Assembly: GCF_000970685.1 (NCBI RefSeq)
Contig: NZ_LAJB01000002.1
Coordinates: 713,854-777,853, forward strand
DNA: 64,000 nucleotides
Source: Domibacillus indicus
GTDB lineage: Bacteria > Bacillota > Bacilli > Bacillales > Domibacillaceae
Reading direction: 5' to 3'
Below the pieces are notes generated by a model. That model did no database searches, was not told the DNA's origin, and worked only from the letters and a program-made list of their open reading frames with translations. A program made the translations under genes and the position numbers. Positions 28,869-38,205 of this stretch are shown piece after piece. Numbering within the stretch: the first letter of the stretch is position 1; each line of letters starts with the position of its first letter.

Positions 28869-29849
28869 TTAGAGGCTTCCCGCTTTTACTTTTTTAAATT
28901 CTTCCGTCAGCATCGGCACTACTTCAAATAAATCCCCTACAATGCCATAATCCGCTACTTTAAAAATATCAGCGTCCGGATCTTTATTGATCGCTACGAT
29001 CACTTTTGAATTGGACATGCCGGCTAAATGCTGAATCGCTCCGGAAATACCGCAGGCAATATACAAATCAGGCGTAACCACTTTGCCGGTCTGGCCGATT
29101 TGCAGAGAATAATCACAATAATCGGCATCACAGGCTCCGCGTGAAGCACCTACTGCGCCGCCAAGCACTTCTGCCAGTTCTTTAAGCGGCTGAAATCCTT
29201 CTTTGCTCTTGACCCCGCGGCCGCCGGCAATCACAATTTTGGCTTCTGCCAAATCAACGCCATCTGCTGATTTACGAACTATTTCTTCAACGGCCGTCCG
29301 CAAGTCTTTTATCGAAGCGGATACAGAAGAGACATCTCCGGAACGCCCTTCATCTCTTTTGAGCGGTGCAATGTTATTCGGCCGGATTGTCGCAAACAGC
29401 AGGCCTTCGTCTATCATTACTTTTTCAAAGGCTTTACCCGAGTAAATCGGGCGTGTAAAGACGATTTGTCCGTCCTCTTCTGAAATATCCGTCGCATCAG
29501 ATATTAAGCCGGCATTTAATTTAGCAGCCAATTTTGGTGATAAATCTTTTCCCAGTGCTGTATGGCCGAAAAGAATTCCGTCCGGCTGTTCCTGGTCTAA
29601 AACCGCCATAAATGCCTGTGTAAAGCCATCTGATGTATAGTGGCTGAGATTTTTATCTTCGACTACGATTCCCCGGTCTGCTCCGTATCGAATCATTTCC
29701 TGGGCCAGCGGCTGAACAGAATCGCCAATCAGCACGCCGACGACTTCACCGCTCTGTGCCGCTGTTTTTCCTGCCGCAATTGCCTCAAACGATACATTGC
29801 GAAGCTGCCCACCACGCGTTTCTCCAAGCACCATTATTTTTTTTGGCAT
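28869..29849 (-). CDS. etfA: Electron transfer flavoprotein subunit alpha
   Basis: Accepts electrons from acyl-CoA dehydrogenases together with EtfB. The C-terminal FAD-binding domain is seen (GGRGVKSKEGFQPLKELA, then SGAIQHLAGMSNS and INKDPDADIFKVADYGIVGD). The ATG at 29849 follows AAGGAGG and gives 326 residues. Last gene of the lcfA-fadR-etfB-etfA group. Confidence 0.97.
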   Translation of the reverse strand: MPKKIMVLGETRGGQLRNVSFEAIAAGKTAAQSGEVVGVLIGDSVQPLAQEMIRYGADRGIVVEDKNLSHYTSDGFTQAFMAVLDQEQPDGILFGHTALGKDLSPKLAAKLNAGLISDATDISEEDGQIVFTRPIYSGKAFEKVMIDEGLLFATIRPNNIAPLKRDEGRSGDVSSVSASIKDLRTAVEEIVRKSADGVDLAEAKIVIAGGRGVKSKEGFQPLKELAEVLGGAVGASRGACDADYCDYSLQIGQTGKVVTPDLYIACGISGAIQHLAGMSNSKVIVAINKDPDADIFKVADYGIVGDLFEVVPMLTEEFKKVKAGSL

Positions 29850-29869
29850 AAAAATCCCCTCCTTAATAA

Positions 29870-30643
29870 TCAAATGACTTTCGCTTCAGAACGGAGCAGT
29901 GCGGCCAGCTCTTTTACTTGATCAGCTGTGTCTCCTTTCAGAATTCGGCCCGCTGCTTTTTCGGGAGGCATAAATCTGTCAGTTGTTTTTGTTTTTGGTG
30001 CTGCCTCCTCTTCATCCAGGTCTAAATCATCCAGCTCCAGCTCTTCCAGCGGTTTTTTCTTTGCTTTCATAATACCCGGCAATGAAGGATACCGCGGTTC
30101 ATTCAATCCCTGCTGGCATGTGACAAGAAGCGGTAATGATGTGCTGATTTTTTCCTGGTCCCCTTCTACGTCCCGTGTAATCAGCACATTCTGTCCATTT
30201 ACTTCAATATTAGTGATAGTTGTTACACATGCGATGCCAAGGCCCTCTGCAACCCTCGGTCCGACCTGGCCGCTTCCTCCGTCGATAGCAACATTGCCTG
30301 CCAAAATGATGTCGGCTTCTTTATCTTTCAAATATCCCACCAGTATTTTTGAAGTCGTATACTGGTCTCCTTCCTCAATATCTTCTTCTGAATTAATTAA
30401 GACCGCTTTGTCTGCTCCCATCGCCAATGCGGTCCGCAGCTGCTTTTCAGCGTCATCATTTCCAACGGTAATAACTGTTACTTCGCCGCCATGCTTATCA
30501 CGAAGCTGAATCGCTTCTTCTATGGCATATTCGTCGTAGGGATTAATAATAAACTCGGCTCCGTCCTCTTGAATGCGGCCGTCCGAAATGGTGATTTTCT
30601 CCTCCGTATCAAACGTTCTTTTCATTAAAACGATTAAGTTCAT
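29870..30643 (-). CDS. etfB: Electron transfer flavoprotein subunit beta
   Basis: Partner of EtfA; binds AMP in the heterodimer. The 257 residues contain the EtfB signature region (VNGQNVLITRDVEGDQEKI, LPLLVTCQQGLNEPRYPSLPGIMKAKKKP). Follows fadR; the fadB (enoyl-CoA hydratase) gene found between them in B. subtilis is missing here. Confidence 0.97.
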   Translation of the reverse strand: MNLIVLMKRTFDTEEKITISDGRIQEDGAEFIINPYDEYAIEEAIQLRDKHGGEVTVITVGNDDAEKQLRTALAMGADKAVLINSEEDIEEGDQYTTSKILVGYLKDKEADIILAGNVAIDGGSGQVGPRVAEGLGIACVTTITNIEVNGQNVLITRDVEGDQEKISTSLPLLVTCQQGLNEPRYPSLPGIMKAKKKPLEELELDDLDLDEEEAAPKTKTTDRFMPPEKAAGRILKGDTADQVKELAALLRSEAKVI

Positions 30644-30670
30644 CTGGCTTTCTCCCCCTTTGTTCGATGT

Positions 30671-31255
30671 TTACTTGCTGGAAAATCCCCTCAGCAGCAT
30701 ATTTGTCACCTCTTGCGACGATGCTGCCAGATTATATTTCTGGTCATTCATAACCCAGGTTGTAACCATTTCATCCAGTGTGCCAAAAATCATTTGCCGG
30801 GCAAGCCGAACATTCAGGCCCTGGTTGAATTCCCCGCTTTCAATCCCCGTTTTTAAAATTTGGTCAATCAGCAGCAAATAGTCCTTCAGCACTTCATTAA
30901 TTTTAAGCCGAAGCTCCTTGTTTGACTGCCGAAGTTCAAGCTGTGTCACAACAGCGAGGTGCGGATCTTCAGTTAAAAGGGTGAAGTGATTTTGAACAAG
31001 TGATTCCAGCTGCTCAGCTGCCGTTTGTTTTGCTTCAATGCTTTCCGCTGTTCTTGTAACGAACGTTCCCATTTTTTCCTGAAATAATGAGATAAGGATA
31101 TCTTCTTTATTTTTAAAATATAAGTAGATCGTTCCATCGGCCACACCGGCCTGCCGGGCTATTTTTGAGACTTGTGTCTGGTGATAGCCGTTTTCAGCAA
31201 TTGCAACAACAGCGGCATCGATGATTTGATGATATTTAGGTTTGTTTTTTTTCAC
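30671..31255 (-). CDS. fadR: TetR-family fatty acid degradation regulator FadR
   Basis: Represses fatty-acid degradation genes and is released by long-chain acyl-CoA. The TetR helix-turn-helix spans about residues 8-55 (ENGYHQTQVSKIARQAGVADGTIYLYFKNKEDIL), nearly identical to B. subtilis FadR (YsiA). 194 residues, the same as B. subtilis. GTG start at 31255. A perfect FadR palindrome lies 32 bp upstream, implying autoregulation. Confidence 0.95.
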   Translation of the reverse strand: MKKNKPKYHQIIDAAVVAIAENGYHQTQVSKIARQAGVADGTIYLYFKNKEDILISLFQEKMGTFVTRTAESIEAKQTAAEQLESLVQNHFTLLTEDPHLAVVTQLELRQSNKELRLKINEVLKDYLLLIDQILKTGIESGEFNQGLNVRLARQMIFGTLDEMVTTWVMNDQKYNLAASSQEVTNMLLRGFSSK

Positions 31256-31286
31256 GAAACAAGCCGCCTTCCTGTAAAATCGGTAA

Positions 31287-31304
31287 TGAATGACTATTCA
31301 TTCA
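31287..31304. promoter_or_regulatory. FadR operator upstream of fadR
   Basis: TGAATGACTATTCATTCA matches the B. subtilis FadR box consensus (TGAATGAMTANTCATTCA) at every position. Confidence 0.9.
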
Positions 31305-31353
31305 CGGATTAATCTTATCCTTCTTTTTCGATTTCGTCAAGAGGACAGGCTGT

Positions 31354-33033
31354 TTATTCAGTTCCTTGTTTTTCTTCCTCTATGAGCACACGGCGAAGAA
31401 TTTTGCCGACAGCGGTTTTTGGAAGCTCTTTGCGGAACTCGTAAATGCGCGGTACTTTAAAGGCGGCTAAATGCTGCCGGCAGTAGTCGTCAAGCTCCTG
31501 TTCTGTAATATGCCGGCCTTCTTTGAGAACTATAAATGCTTTTACGGTTTCACCGCGATAGGGGTCCGGCACTCCGACCACAACAGCTTCCTGAATCGCT
31601 TCATGCTCATACAATACTTCTTCGACTTCACGTGGATAAATATTAAAACCGCCTGCAATGATGATGTCTTTTTTGCGGTCTACGATATAAAAAAATCCCT
31701 GCTCATCCATATAGCCAATATCACCTGTTAAAAACCATCCATCTTTAAATGACTGCTCGGTTTCCTGCGGCCGGTTCCAGTATCCCTTCATTACCTGCGG
31801 GCCTTTGATAGCAATTTCTCCTTTTTCCCCCGCTTTTTCAACCGGCCGGCCCGTCTGCATAGATAAAATAACTGCTTCTGTATCCGGCCATGGAACGCCG
31901 ACACTTCCTTTTACGCGATGACCCCAAATAAAATTAGCGTGTGTGACAGGAGAGGTTTCAGTTAACCCATATCCTTCAACCAGTTTTCCGCCAGTTACTT
32001 CTTCAAACTTTTGCTGAACTTCGGCTGGAAGCGGTGCGGAGCCGCTGATACAGGCATCGATAGAAGACAGATCGTGCTTATGCAGGTCCGGGTCATTTAA
32101 AAGGCCGATATAAATAGTTGGTGCACCAGGAAAAATGGTTGGCTTTTGTTTTTGAATGGTTTTTAACGTTGTTTTAGAATCGAATTTGGGCAAAAGTACC
32201 ATTTTATACCCCTGCATAACACCTAAAATCATTACAGTAGTCATGCCGTATACATGGAAAAAAGGAATAACGCCAAGAATGGCTTCTTCACCAGGACTGT
32301 ATTTGTACATCCAGGCACCGCACATCGACGCATTTGCTACAAGGTTTTTATGTGTAAGGATAACGCCTTTCGGAAAGCCTGTGGTGCCTCCTGTATACTG
32401 CAGCACTGCCGGATCATTTTCCATATCTATCTGAACGGCTTTTTCTTGTACAGCCGGCTCCTCCATAATTTTCATAAAAAAATGGTTACAGCTCCGGTTT
32501 TCAATTTGGACGATGAGGCCGGTTTGCTTTTTTTGAATAAATGGGTAGATGATGCTTTTTGGAAATGGCAAATAATCTTTGATAGCGGTTACAATAATAT
32601 TTTTCACATCTGTACGGCGAACCACTTTTTGAATACGCGGGTAAAGAAGATCGAGGACAATGATTGTTTTTGCGCCGCAGTCTTTCAGCTGATACTCAAT
32701 TTCCCGTTCCTTATAAAGCGGGTTAAATTGAACAACGGTGGCTCCAGCATATAAAACACCGTAAAAACTGATGACTGCCTGAGGTGTATTCGGCAGCATA
32801 ATTGCGACACGGTCCCGTTCGCGAATACCAATTTTTTTTAAATACGCCGCTAATTTAAGTGCAGATTCGTGCAGTTCCCTATAAGACAGCTCTTTGCCCA
32901 GAAAATGAATGGCTGTTTTGTCCGCATACTCGTCAGCAGCTCCGGTTAAAAACAGCGGAAGCGGCTGATCGGGATACACGAGCGCTTTTGGAATTTCTTT
33001 CGGATAATGGGCAAGCCACGGTTTTTCAGACAT
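31354..33033 (-). CDS. lcfA: Long-chain-fatty-acid--CoA ligase
   Basis: Activates fatty acids to acyl-CoA with ATP. The adenylate-forming signature YTGGTTGFPKG is near residue 213, GYGLTETSP near 340, and the C-terminal lysine region PKTAVGKILRR near 540. I chose the ATG at 33033 (MSEKPWLAHYP), better spaced from GGGGTG than the ATG two codons earlier; 559 residues. The promoter spacer is filled by a FadR box. The head of the lipid module. Confidence 0.96.
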   Translation of the reverse strand: MSEKPWLAHYPKEIPKALVYPDQPLPLFLTGAADEYADKTAIHFLGKELSYRELHESALKLAAYLKKIGIRERDRVAIMLPNTPQAVISFYGVLYAGATVVQFNPLYKEREIEYQLKDCGAKTIIVLDLLYPRIQKVVRRTDVKNIIVTAIKDYLPFPKSIIYPFIQKKQTGLIVQIENRSCNHFFMKIMEEPAVQEKAVQIDMENDPAVLQYTGGTTGFPKGVILTHKNLVANASMCGAWMYKYSPGEEAILGVIPFFHVYGMTTVMILGVMQGYKMVLLPKFDSKTTLKTIQKQKPTIFPGAPTIYIGLLNDPDLHKHDLSSIDACISGSAPLPAEVQQKFEEVTGGKLVEGYGLTETSPVTHANFIWGHRVKGSVGVPWPDTEAVILSMQTGRPVEKAGEKGEIAIKGPQVMKGYWNRPQETEQSFKDGWFLTGDIGYMDEQGFFYIVDRKKDIIIAGGFNIYPREVEEVLYEHEAIQEAVVVGVPDPYRGETVKAFIVLKEGRHITEQELDDYCRQHLAAFKVPRIYEFRKELPKTAVGKILRRVLIEEEKQGTE

Positions 33034-33073
33034 CTTCATCCACCCCTTTGTGAGAAGAATTCGTGCTATCTCC

Positions 33074-33102
33074 AGTATAATGAATAACTATTCATTTTTC
33101 AA
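33074..33102 (-). promoter_or_regulatory. Sigma-A promoter of lcfA with embedded FadR box
   Basis: TTGAAA (33097-33102), 17 bp, TATACT (33074-33079). The FadR-type palindrome ATGAATAACTATTCAT at 33080-33095 fills the spacer, so bound FadR would block RNA polymerase directly. Confidence 0.9.
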
Positions 33103-33103
33103 G

Positions 33104-33155
33104 AAAAGAAAAAGCAGCTCTCCCTGCGAAAAACAGGATAAAAGAACTGCTTAAG
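33104..33155 (-). terminator. Terminator after the 27-residue peptide gene
   Basis: AGCAG/CTGCT arms around 33111-33117 and 33144-33151 form a stem with a long loop, followed on the minus strand by TTTTTCTTTTC. Confidence 0.65.
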
Positions 33156-33161
33156 AAAGGA

Positions 33162-33245
33162 TCAGCCATTCACTGCCATGAAGATGATGCCAACTATTAA
33201 AAAAACCGCACAAAAACCAATAAGAACTTTTGCTAGTGTTTCCAT
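33162..33245 (-). CDS. 27-residue single-pass membrane peptide
   Basis: A short open frame between yshE and the lcfA promoter. The peptide begins METLAKVLIGFCAVFLIVGI and ends FMAVNG; residues 6-24 form one hydrophobic segment. It has a good ribosome site (AGAGGAAAAGG) 3-8 bp before the ATG and a terminator directly after. It starts 18 bp after yshE and would share its transcript. I do not recognise a family. Too short for most gene callers; the hydrophobic pattern and site spacing argue that it is real. Confidence 0.6.
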   Translation of the reverse strand: METLAKVLIGFCAVFLIVGIIFMAVNG

Positions 33246-33262
33246 TCCTTTTCCTCTTTTCT

Positions 33263-33670
33263 TTACAAAAGGGCCGCGCCGATCATATAGGACAGCCCTG
33301 CAGAAATTACGAATGAAATAAAGCCAACGGCACGATTGTCCCGCTCGATTTCTTTGTCAACATTAAAACTTGGCGTCAAAAACTCAAACATAAAATAACC
33401 GGCTAACAGCAGAATAAAACCAAAAATCCCCCAGCCGGCCATTGTCAAAACCGAATCATTGTGCAAAATGGAATGGCGAAACACGTTGGCAATGCCGAAT
33501 ATTTTGCCGCCTGTTGCCATCGCAACTGCCATGTTTCCTTTTTTAATTTCTTCCCAATTCCGATAAGATGTTACTAGTTCGAATACAGCCAGGCAGATGA
33601 TAATGCAAATGGTTGCAACGCTGTAATAGCCGGCCATCTGCACATATTGATTTTCCCAAAAACCCGTCAT
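33263..33670 (-). CDS. yshE: DUF350 membrane protein YshE
   Basis: A 135-residue protein with four hydrophobic segments: YYSVATICIIICLAVFELV, MAVAMATGGKIFGIANVF, WGIFGFILLLAGYFMFEFL, and FISFVISAGLSYMIGAALL. DUF350 (YjfL/YshE) family; function unknown. Twelve bp after mutS2, as in B. subtilis, where yshE also follows mutSB. Confidence 0.9.
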   Translation of the reverse strand: MTGFWENQYVQMAGYYSVATICIIICLAVFELVTSYRNWEEIKKGNMAVAMATGGKIFGIANVFRHSILHNDSVLTMAGWGIFGFILLLAGYFMFEFLTPSFNVDKEIERDNRAVGFISFVISAGLSYMIGAALL

Positions 33671-33682
33671 GGCTCCGCCCCC

Positions 33683-36037
33683 TTACTTCAGTTCGGCAAT
33701 CGTGACCCCAAGGCCCCCTTCGCCAGATCCGCCAAATCGAATATTTTTAACCATCCGGTGTTTTGTTAAATAACCGCGCACTCCTTTCATGAGGGCGCCT
33801 GTACCTTTTCCGTGGATGATAGAAACCTGGTGATACCCGGCCAACAGTGCATCATCCAAATACTTTTCTACTCTCTTCAGTGCGTCTTCATACCGTTCAC
33901 CGCGCAGGTCAAGTTCAGAAGATACATGAAAATCCTTGCCGCGGATCGTTGCAATTGGCTTTGGCTCTTTTTTCTTCTCTGACTTAATAAATTGCATATC
34001 GGATTCAGCGACTTTCATTTTAATAATTCCCATTTGAACGACCCAATCATCGCCAGCCGCTTTTTCAATGATCGTGCCTTTTTGTCCGAAGCTGATTACT
34101 TTTACTTCATCACCGGGCTTCCATTCCCGCTTTGCCGGTTCAATAGCCGGTTTTTTCACTTTCTGCTCCGGCACTGCCCCTTCAAGTCTCTTTCTAGCCT
34201 CAATCAGTTCATGCTCTTTAACATTGGCGCTTCCTGCGAGCCGCAGCGCCCGAAGCTCCTTCATGACTTCCTCTGCTTCTGCACGCGCTTTTTCTACAAT
34301 TTGAGCGGCTTCAGCCCGGGCTTTTTCTTCCATTTTTTCTTTTTGCTCGTGATAGGCGATCACTTCTTTTTGTAAATCCCGGTGAAGTTTCTCCGTATCC
34401 CGTAAATAATCACGTGTTTCTTTTTCATGCTGTTCCGCTTTGCGGCGGCTGGCATCAAGAGCCGCAATCATATTATCCACTTCATGTGAATCCGCGCTAA
34501 GCATATTCCGCGACTTCTCGATAATTGCCGTATCAAGGCCGATCCGTTTAGAAATTTCAAACGCATTGCTTCGGCCCGGAATGCCGATCAGCAGCCGGTA
34601 TGTCGGGCTGAGTGTTTCTACATCAAATTCCACGCTTGCGTTGATAACATTCTCTCGATTATAGCCATAAGCTTTTAATTCCGGATAATGGGTGGTTGCA
34701 ATAATGCGTGCTCCCCTGGCGATCACTTCGTCTAAAATCGAAATTGCGAGCGCTGAGCCCTCCTGCGGATCGGTTCCGGAACCAAGCTCGTCGAATAAAA
34801 CCAGGCTTTCATGGTCGATTTCCTTTAACATACCCGCAATATTCACCATATGAGAGGAGAATGTACTTAAATTCTGCTCAATTGACTGCTCGTCACCGAT
34901 GTCAGCGAACACAGACTGGAATACCGCTGTTTCTGATCCGTCCTCCGCTGGAATAAACAAGCCTGATTGAGCCATAAGAACAGAAAGCCCGGTCGTTTTT
35001 AAGGTGACCGTTTTCCCGCCGGTATTTGGACCTGTAATCACAATGGCTGTGTACTCTTTTCCGATTTCAATATCACTCGCTACCGCTTCGTCTGCCGGCA
35101 GCAGCGGATGCCGCGCTTGAATGTAATGGATATAGCCTTCTTGATTCAACAATGGCTTTGTTGCATTCATGGAGCGCGCGAATTTGCCTTTTGTAAAAAT
35201 AAAATCAATTTCAGACAGCATTTTCGTCATCGTAAACAAGCCCGGCGCATGTTCCGCTGTTTCCTCTGACAGTTCACGCAGAATCTTTTCAACTTCATAT
35301 TGCTCTTTTACTGTCAGCTCACGAAGCTCGTTATTTAAATTCACAACGGAGGCTGGTTCCACAAACAGTGTCTGTCCGGATGAGGACTGGTCATGAACGA
35401 TGCCGCCGTAATGTGACCGGTACTCCTGCTTCACCGGAATAACATACCGGTCGTTTCGAATCGTCACAATCGCATCGGACAGCATTTTTTGTGCATTTTG
35501 CCCGCGCGTTAAGCTTTCCAGCTTTGAGCGGATTCTTGATTCAGCCGACCGCATCCCATGGCGGATATGGCGCAGTGTATCGCTTGCCGAATCGAGTACC
35601 CGCCCGTTTTCATCCACTGTATGTTTAATTCTATGCTCAAGATCCGTCAGGACAGGAATAACCGCTGTTTTTTCCGGTAAAATGCGCAGGGTTACCTGCC
35701 CTTCCGAGCGGACATCTTCAATAAATTTCCGGATATGGCGGCTCGCCGCAATCGTACTGGCAATTCTCATCAGCTCGACGCCGCTCAGAACCCCGCCAAT
35801 TTGTGCCCGCTTTGCATGGGGGCGGATATCATAAATCCCGGCAAGCGGTACATTTCCTTTAATTCGGATAATGGCTGCCGCTTCCTCTGTTTCATCAAGC
35901 CAGCGCTGCACTTCTTCAGCATTTTGGGAAGGCTTTAATTGCTCGGCGAACGCCCGGCCGGCTTCAGAAGAAGCATACCCGGCCAATTTTGCAATGATTT
36001 TATCAAATTCAAGTGTTGCGAGCACTTTTTTATTCAA
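33683..36037 (-). CDS. mutS2: MutS2 (endonuclease/ribosome-rescue ATPase)
   Basis: MutS-family ATPase without mismatch-binding domain. It has been linked to suppression of recombination and, in B. subtilis, to splitting of collided ribosomes. Walker A is [10 protein letters not shown] (about residue 335) and Walker [15 protein letters not shown] long coiled coil follows (about 500-620). The C-terminal Smr nuclease domain has [12 protein letters not shown] and [10 protein letters not shown]. 784 residues, TTG start behind AAAGGAG. Follows polX; B. subtilis name mutSB. Confidence 0.97.
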   Translation of the reverse strand: MNKKVLATLEFDKIIAKLAGYASSEAGRAFAEQLKPSQNAEEVQRWLDETEEAAAIIRIKGNVPLAGIYDIRPHAKRAQIGGVLSGVELMRIASTIAASRHIRKFIEDVRSEGQVTLRILPEKTAVIPVLTDLEHRIKHTVDENGRVLDSASDTLRHIRHGMRSAESRIRSKLESLTRGQNAQKMLSDAIVTIRNDRYVIPVKQEYRSHYGGIVHDQSSSGQTLFVEPASVVNLNNELRELTVKEQYEVEKILRELSEETAEHAPGLFTMTKMLSEIDFIFTKGKFARSMNATKPLLNQEGYIHYIQARHPLLPADEAVASDIEIGKEYTAIVITGPNTGGKTVTLKTTGLSVLMAQSGLFIPAEDGSETAVFQSVFADIGDEQSIEQNLSTFSSHMVNIAGMLKEIDHESLVLFDELGSGTDPQEGSALAISILDEVIARGARIIATTHYPELKAYGYNRENVINASVEFDVETLSPTYRLLIGIPGRSNAFEISKRIGLDTAIIEKSRNMLSADSHEVDNMIAALDASRRKAEQHEKETRDYLRDTEKLHRDLQKEVIAYHEQKEKMEEKARAEAAQIVEKARAEAEEVMKELRALRLAGSANVKEHELIEARKRLEGAVPEQKVKKPAIEPAKREWKPGDEVKVISFGQKGTIIEKAAGDDWVVQMGIIKMKVAESDMQFIKSEKKKEPKPIATIRGKDFHVSSELDLRGERYEDALKRVEKYLDDALLAGYHQVSIIHGKGTGALMKGVRGYLTKHRMVKNIRFGGSGEGGLGVTIAELK

Positions 36038-36061
36038 ATAAATTCGACTCCTTTAAAGGCG

Positions 36062-37768
36062 TTACAAGCTGCGGATAAATGACATAAACTCAGCTTTTGG
36101 CCACGTGTTGATAACCGTTTCCGGCCGCAGCCACCCTTTTCTGCCCGCGCTTGCGCCTGTTTCCATAAATTCAAGGTGTTCGATGGCATGGGCATCTGTA
36201 TTAATCATAATTTTTACGCCCGCTTCCTGCGCCTGCTTTAAATACGGGGCAGATAAATCAAGCCGATGCGGGTTTGCATTCAGCTCCAGCGCTGTATTTG
36301 TTTCTGCTGCTAATTTGATAAGCTCTTCCATATTGACCGGATAGCCGTCCCTGCGGCCGATAATACGACCGGTCGGATGGGCAATCAGCTTTACATACGG
36401 ATTATGCAGGGCGGTTTTCAGACGCTCCATAATTTTTTCTTGAGATTGAGAAAAGCTGGAATGAATAGAAGCTATAACAAAATCAAGCTGTTTTAATACA
36501 TCATCCTCATAATCGAGTGTGCCGTCCGGCAAAATGTCCATTTCAATGCCCGATAACACTTCGATATCGCTGAATTTCTCATTCCATTCTTTTATTTCTT
36601 CATTTTGCCGCAGAAGCCGCTCTGCGGATAGCCCGTTTGCCACTTTTAAGTATTGAGAATGATCTGTGATAGCCATATATTGGTATCCGCGCGCACGGCA
36701 CGCTTCGATCATTTCTTCGATAGAAAACGCGCCGTCCGACCAGGCTGTGTGCATATGAAGATCGCCTTTTATATCGGAAAGCTGAACAAGGGTGCCATCT
36801 CTGTATTTATCGGTTTCTGTCCCGTCTTCCCTGATTTCCGGCGGGAAAAACGGCAGCCCCAAATGATGATAAAGTGATTCCTCACTTTCAAATGTTTTTA
36901 CGCTTCCATCCGGCTGCTCAATTCCATATTCGCTTACTTTTTCATCCCGTTCCTTGGCAATCTGGCGTATTTTTACGTTATGGTCCTTTGAGCCGGTAAA
37001 ATGATGAAGAGCGCTGGCAAACTGCTCAGGCTGCACGATGCGGAAATCAATCGATAAATCAAATTCTCCTTCAATGATCACCGACACTTTTGTCGGACCG
37101 GCCGCAATCACTTCTTTTATACCCGGCATTCCCAGAAGATGCTCTTTTACTTTTTCCGGCGCTTCGGTTGCGACAATAAAATCAAGATCCTTTACTGTTT
37201 CACGAAGGCGGCGCAAACTGCCTGCCCGTGAAAAGCGGCTTATTTCCTCAAAGCCGGCCAAATATGCTTCAATCTGCTCTGCAATCGGAAGGACATACAT
37301 GATTGGCAGGCGGTCAGGCTGTGTGCCGGCTTTTTCAACCGCCAGAAGAATTTTTTCTTCGGTTTTTGCGCCGAACCCGGCAAGTGCCTGCACACGGTGC
37401 GCTTCGCATGCTTCTTTAAGTTCGAGCATATTCGTAATACCCAGCTCTTTATAGAGCTTGGCGATTTTCTTTCCTCCAAGGCCGGGCAGCCCTAATAAAG
37501 CCACAAGCCCTTCCGGCACTTCACCAGACAGCTCCGTCAGCACGGTGGATTCTCCCGTTTCCATGTATTCAGTAATAACGGCAGCCGTTCCTTTGCCGAT
37601 TCCGGATAATTTCGTTACATCGTCAATTTCCGAAAGACTGCGGTCATCCTGCTCAAGTGCTGCGGCTGCTTTTCGGAATGCGGATATTTTAAATGGGTTG
37701 TCTCCTTTTAACTCCATATATACTGCAATTTTTTCAAGCAATCGAATAACGTCTTTTTTATTTACCAT
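36062..37768 (-). CDS. polX: DNA polymerase/3'-5' exonuclease PolX
   Basis: Family X polymerase for gap filling in base-excision repair. N-terminal HhH motifs lie near 50 (LSGIGKGTAAVI) and 95 (LPGLGGKKIAKLYKEL). The polymerase palm has RAGSLRRLRETVKDLDFIV. A C-terminal PHP phosphoesterase domain starts near 330 (KGDLHMHTAWSDGAFS) with later histidines AHPTGR and NTDAHAIEH. The ATG at 37768 gives 568 residues; an upstream frame adds 17 residues absent from the family. The cvpA/yshB gene expected next to it is missing. Confidence 0.96.
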   Translation of the reverse strand: MVNKKDVIRLLEKIAVYMELKGDNPFKISAFRKAAAALEQDDRSLSEIDDVTKLSGIGKGTAAVITEYMETGESTVLTELSGEVPEGLVALLGLPGLGGKKIAKLYKELGITNMLELKEACEAHRVQALAGFGAKTEEKILLAVEKAGTQPDRLPIMYVLPIAEQIEAYLAGFEEISRFSRAGSLRRLRETVKDLDFIVATEAPEKVKEHLLGMPGIKEVIAAGPTKVSVIIEGEFDLSIDFRIVQPEQFASALHHFTGSKDHNVKIRQIAKERDEKVSEYGIEQPDGSVKTFESEESLYHHLGLPFFPPEIREDGTETDKYRDGTLVQLSDIKGDLHMHTAWSDGAFSIEEMIEACRARGYQYMAITDHSQYLKVANGLSAERLLRQNEEIKEWNEKFSDIEVLSGIEMDILPDGTLDYEDDVLKQLDFVIASIHSSFSQSQEKIMERLKTALHNPYVKLIAHPTGRIIGRRDGYPVNMEELIKLAAETNTALELNANPHRLDLSAPYLKQAQEAGVKIMINTDAHAIEHLEFMETGASAGRKGWLRPETVINTWPKAEFMSFIRSL

Positions 37769-37798
37769 GTCGGTCACCTGCTTTTCTTTAATAGTAGC

Positions 37799-37832
37799 AG
37801 AAAAAAACTTCTCTACCAAATAGGAGAGAAGT
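37799..37832 (-). terminator. Terminator of zapA
   Basis: ACTTCTCT (37807-37814) pairs with AGAGAAGT (37825-37832); the minus strand continues with TTTTTTTCTG. Confidence 0.85.
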
Positions 37833-37835
37833 TTT

Positions 37836-38114
37836 TCAGCCGTTAACGGCGCTTCGTTGTTTCATGTGGCTCAATTCCATTTTCATCTGTTCCAGCTCTT
37901 CTTCCATCTTCAAATAATCATTCACCATATTAACAGCCGTCAGCACCGCAATTTTCTGCGTATCGAGCGAAGCATTGCGGCTGCCGATTTCACGCATTTT
38001 GTCATCTACCATTTCCGTCACGCGGCGAATATGGTATTCTGATTCAGTTCCTACAATCGTATACTGATATCCGTAAATGTCAACTGTTAGGCGAGTCTTT
38101 TGTCCATTCGACAA
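37836..38114 (-). CDS. zapA: Cell division protein ZapA
   Basis: Small protein that promotes FtsZ bundling at the division site. TRLTVDIYGYQYTIVG (residues 7-22) and VDDKMREI are typical. The C-terminal half is a coiled coil (MEEELEQMKMELSHMKQ). I chose the TTG at 38114 after a GGGGG ribosome site, giving 92 residues (B. subtilis 85). The ATG seven codons upstream lacks a site. Confidence 0.93.
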   Translation of the reverse strand: MSNGQKTRLTVDIYGYQYTIVGTESEYHIRRVTEMVDDKMREIGSRNASLDTQKIAVLTAVNMVNDYLKMEEELEQMKMELSHMKQRSAVNG

Positions 38115-38151
38115 ATGCAAGGCCCCCATTTCTGTTGCAATTCTGTTATAT

Positions 38152-38180
38152 ATCATACCACGAGTCATTTACCGTGAAAA
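38152..38180 (-). promoter_or_regulatory. Sigma-A promoter of zapA
   Basis: TTTTCA (38175-38180), 17 bp, TATGAT (38152-38157) on the minus strand. A divergent extended -10 TGTTATATA at 38144-38152 on the plus strand could serve rnhC. Confidence 0.65.
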
Positions 38181-38205
38181 GGAAGAAAGTTTGGAGGGTG
38201 TCGAT

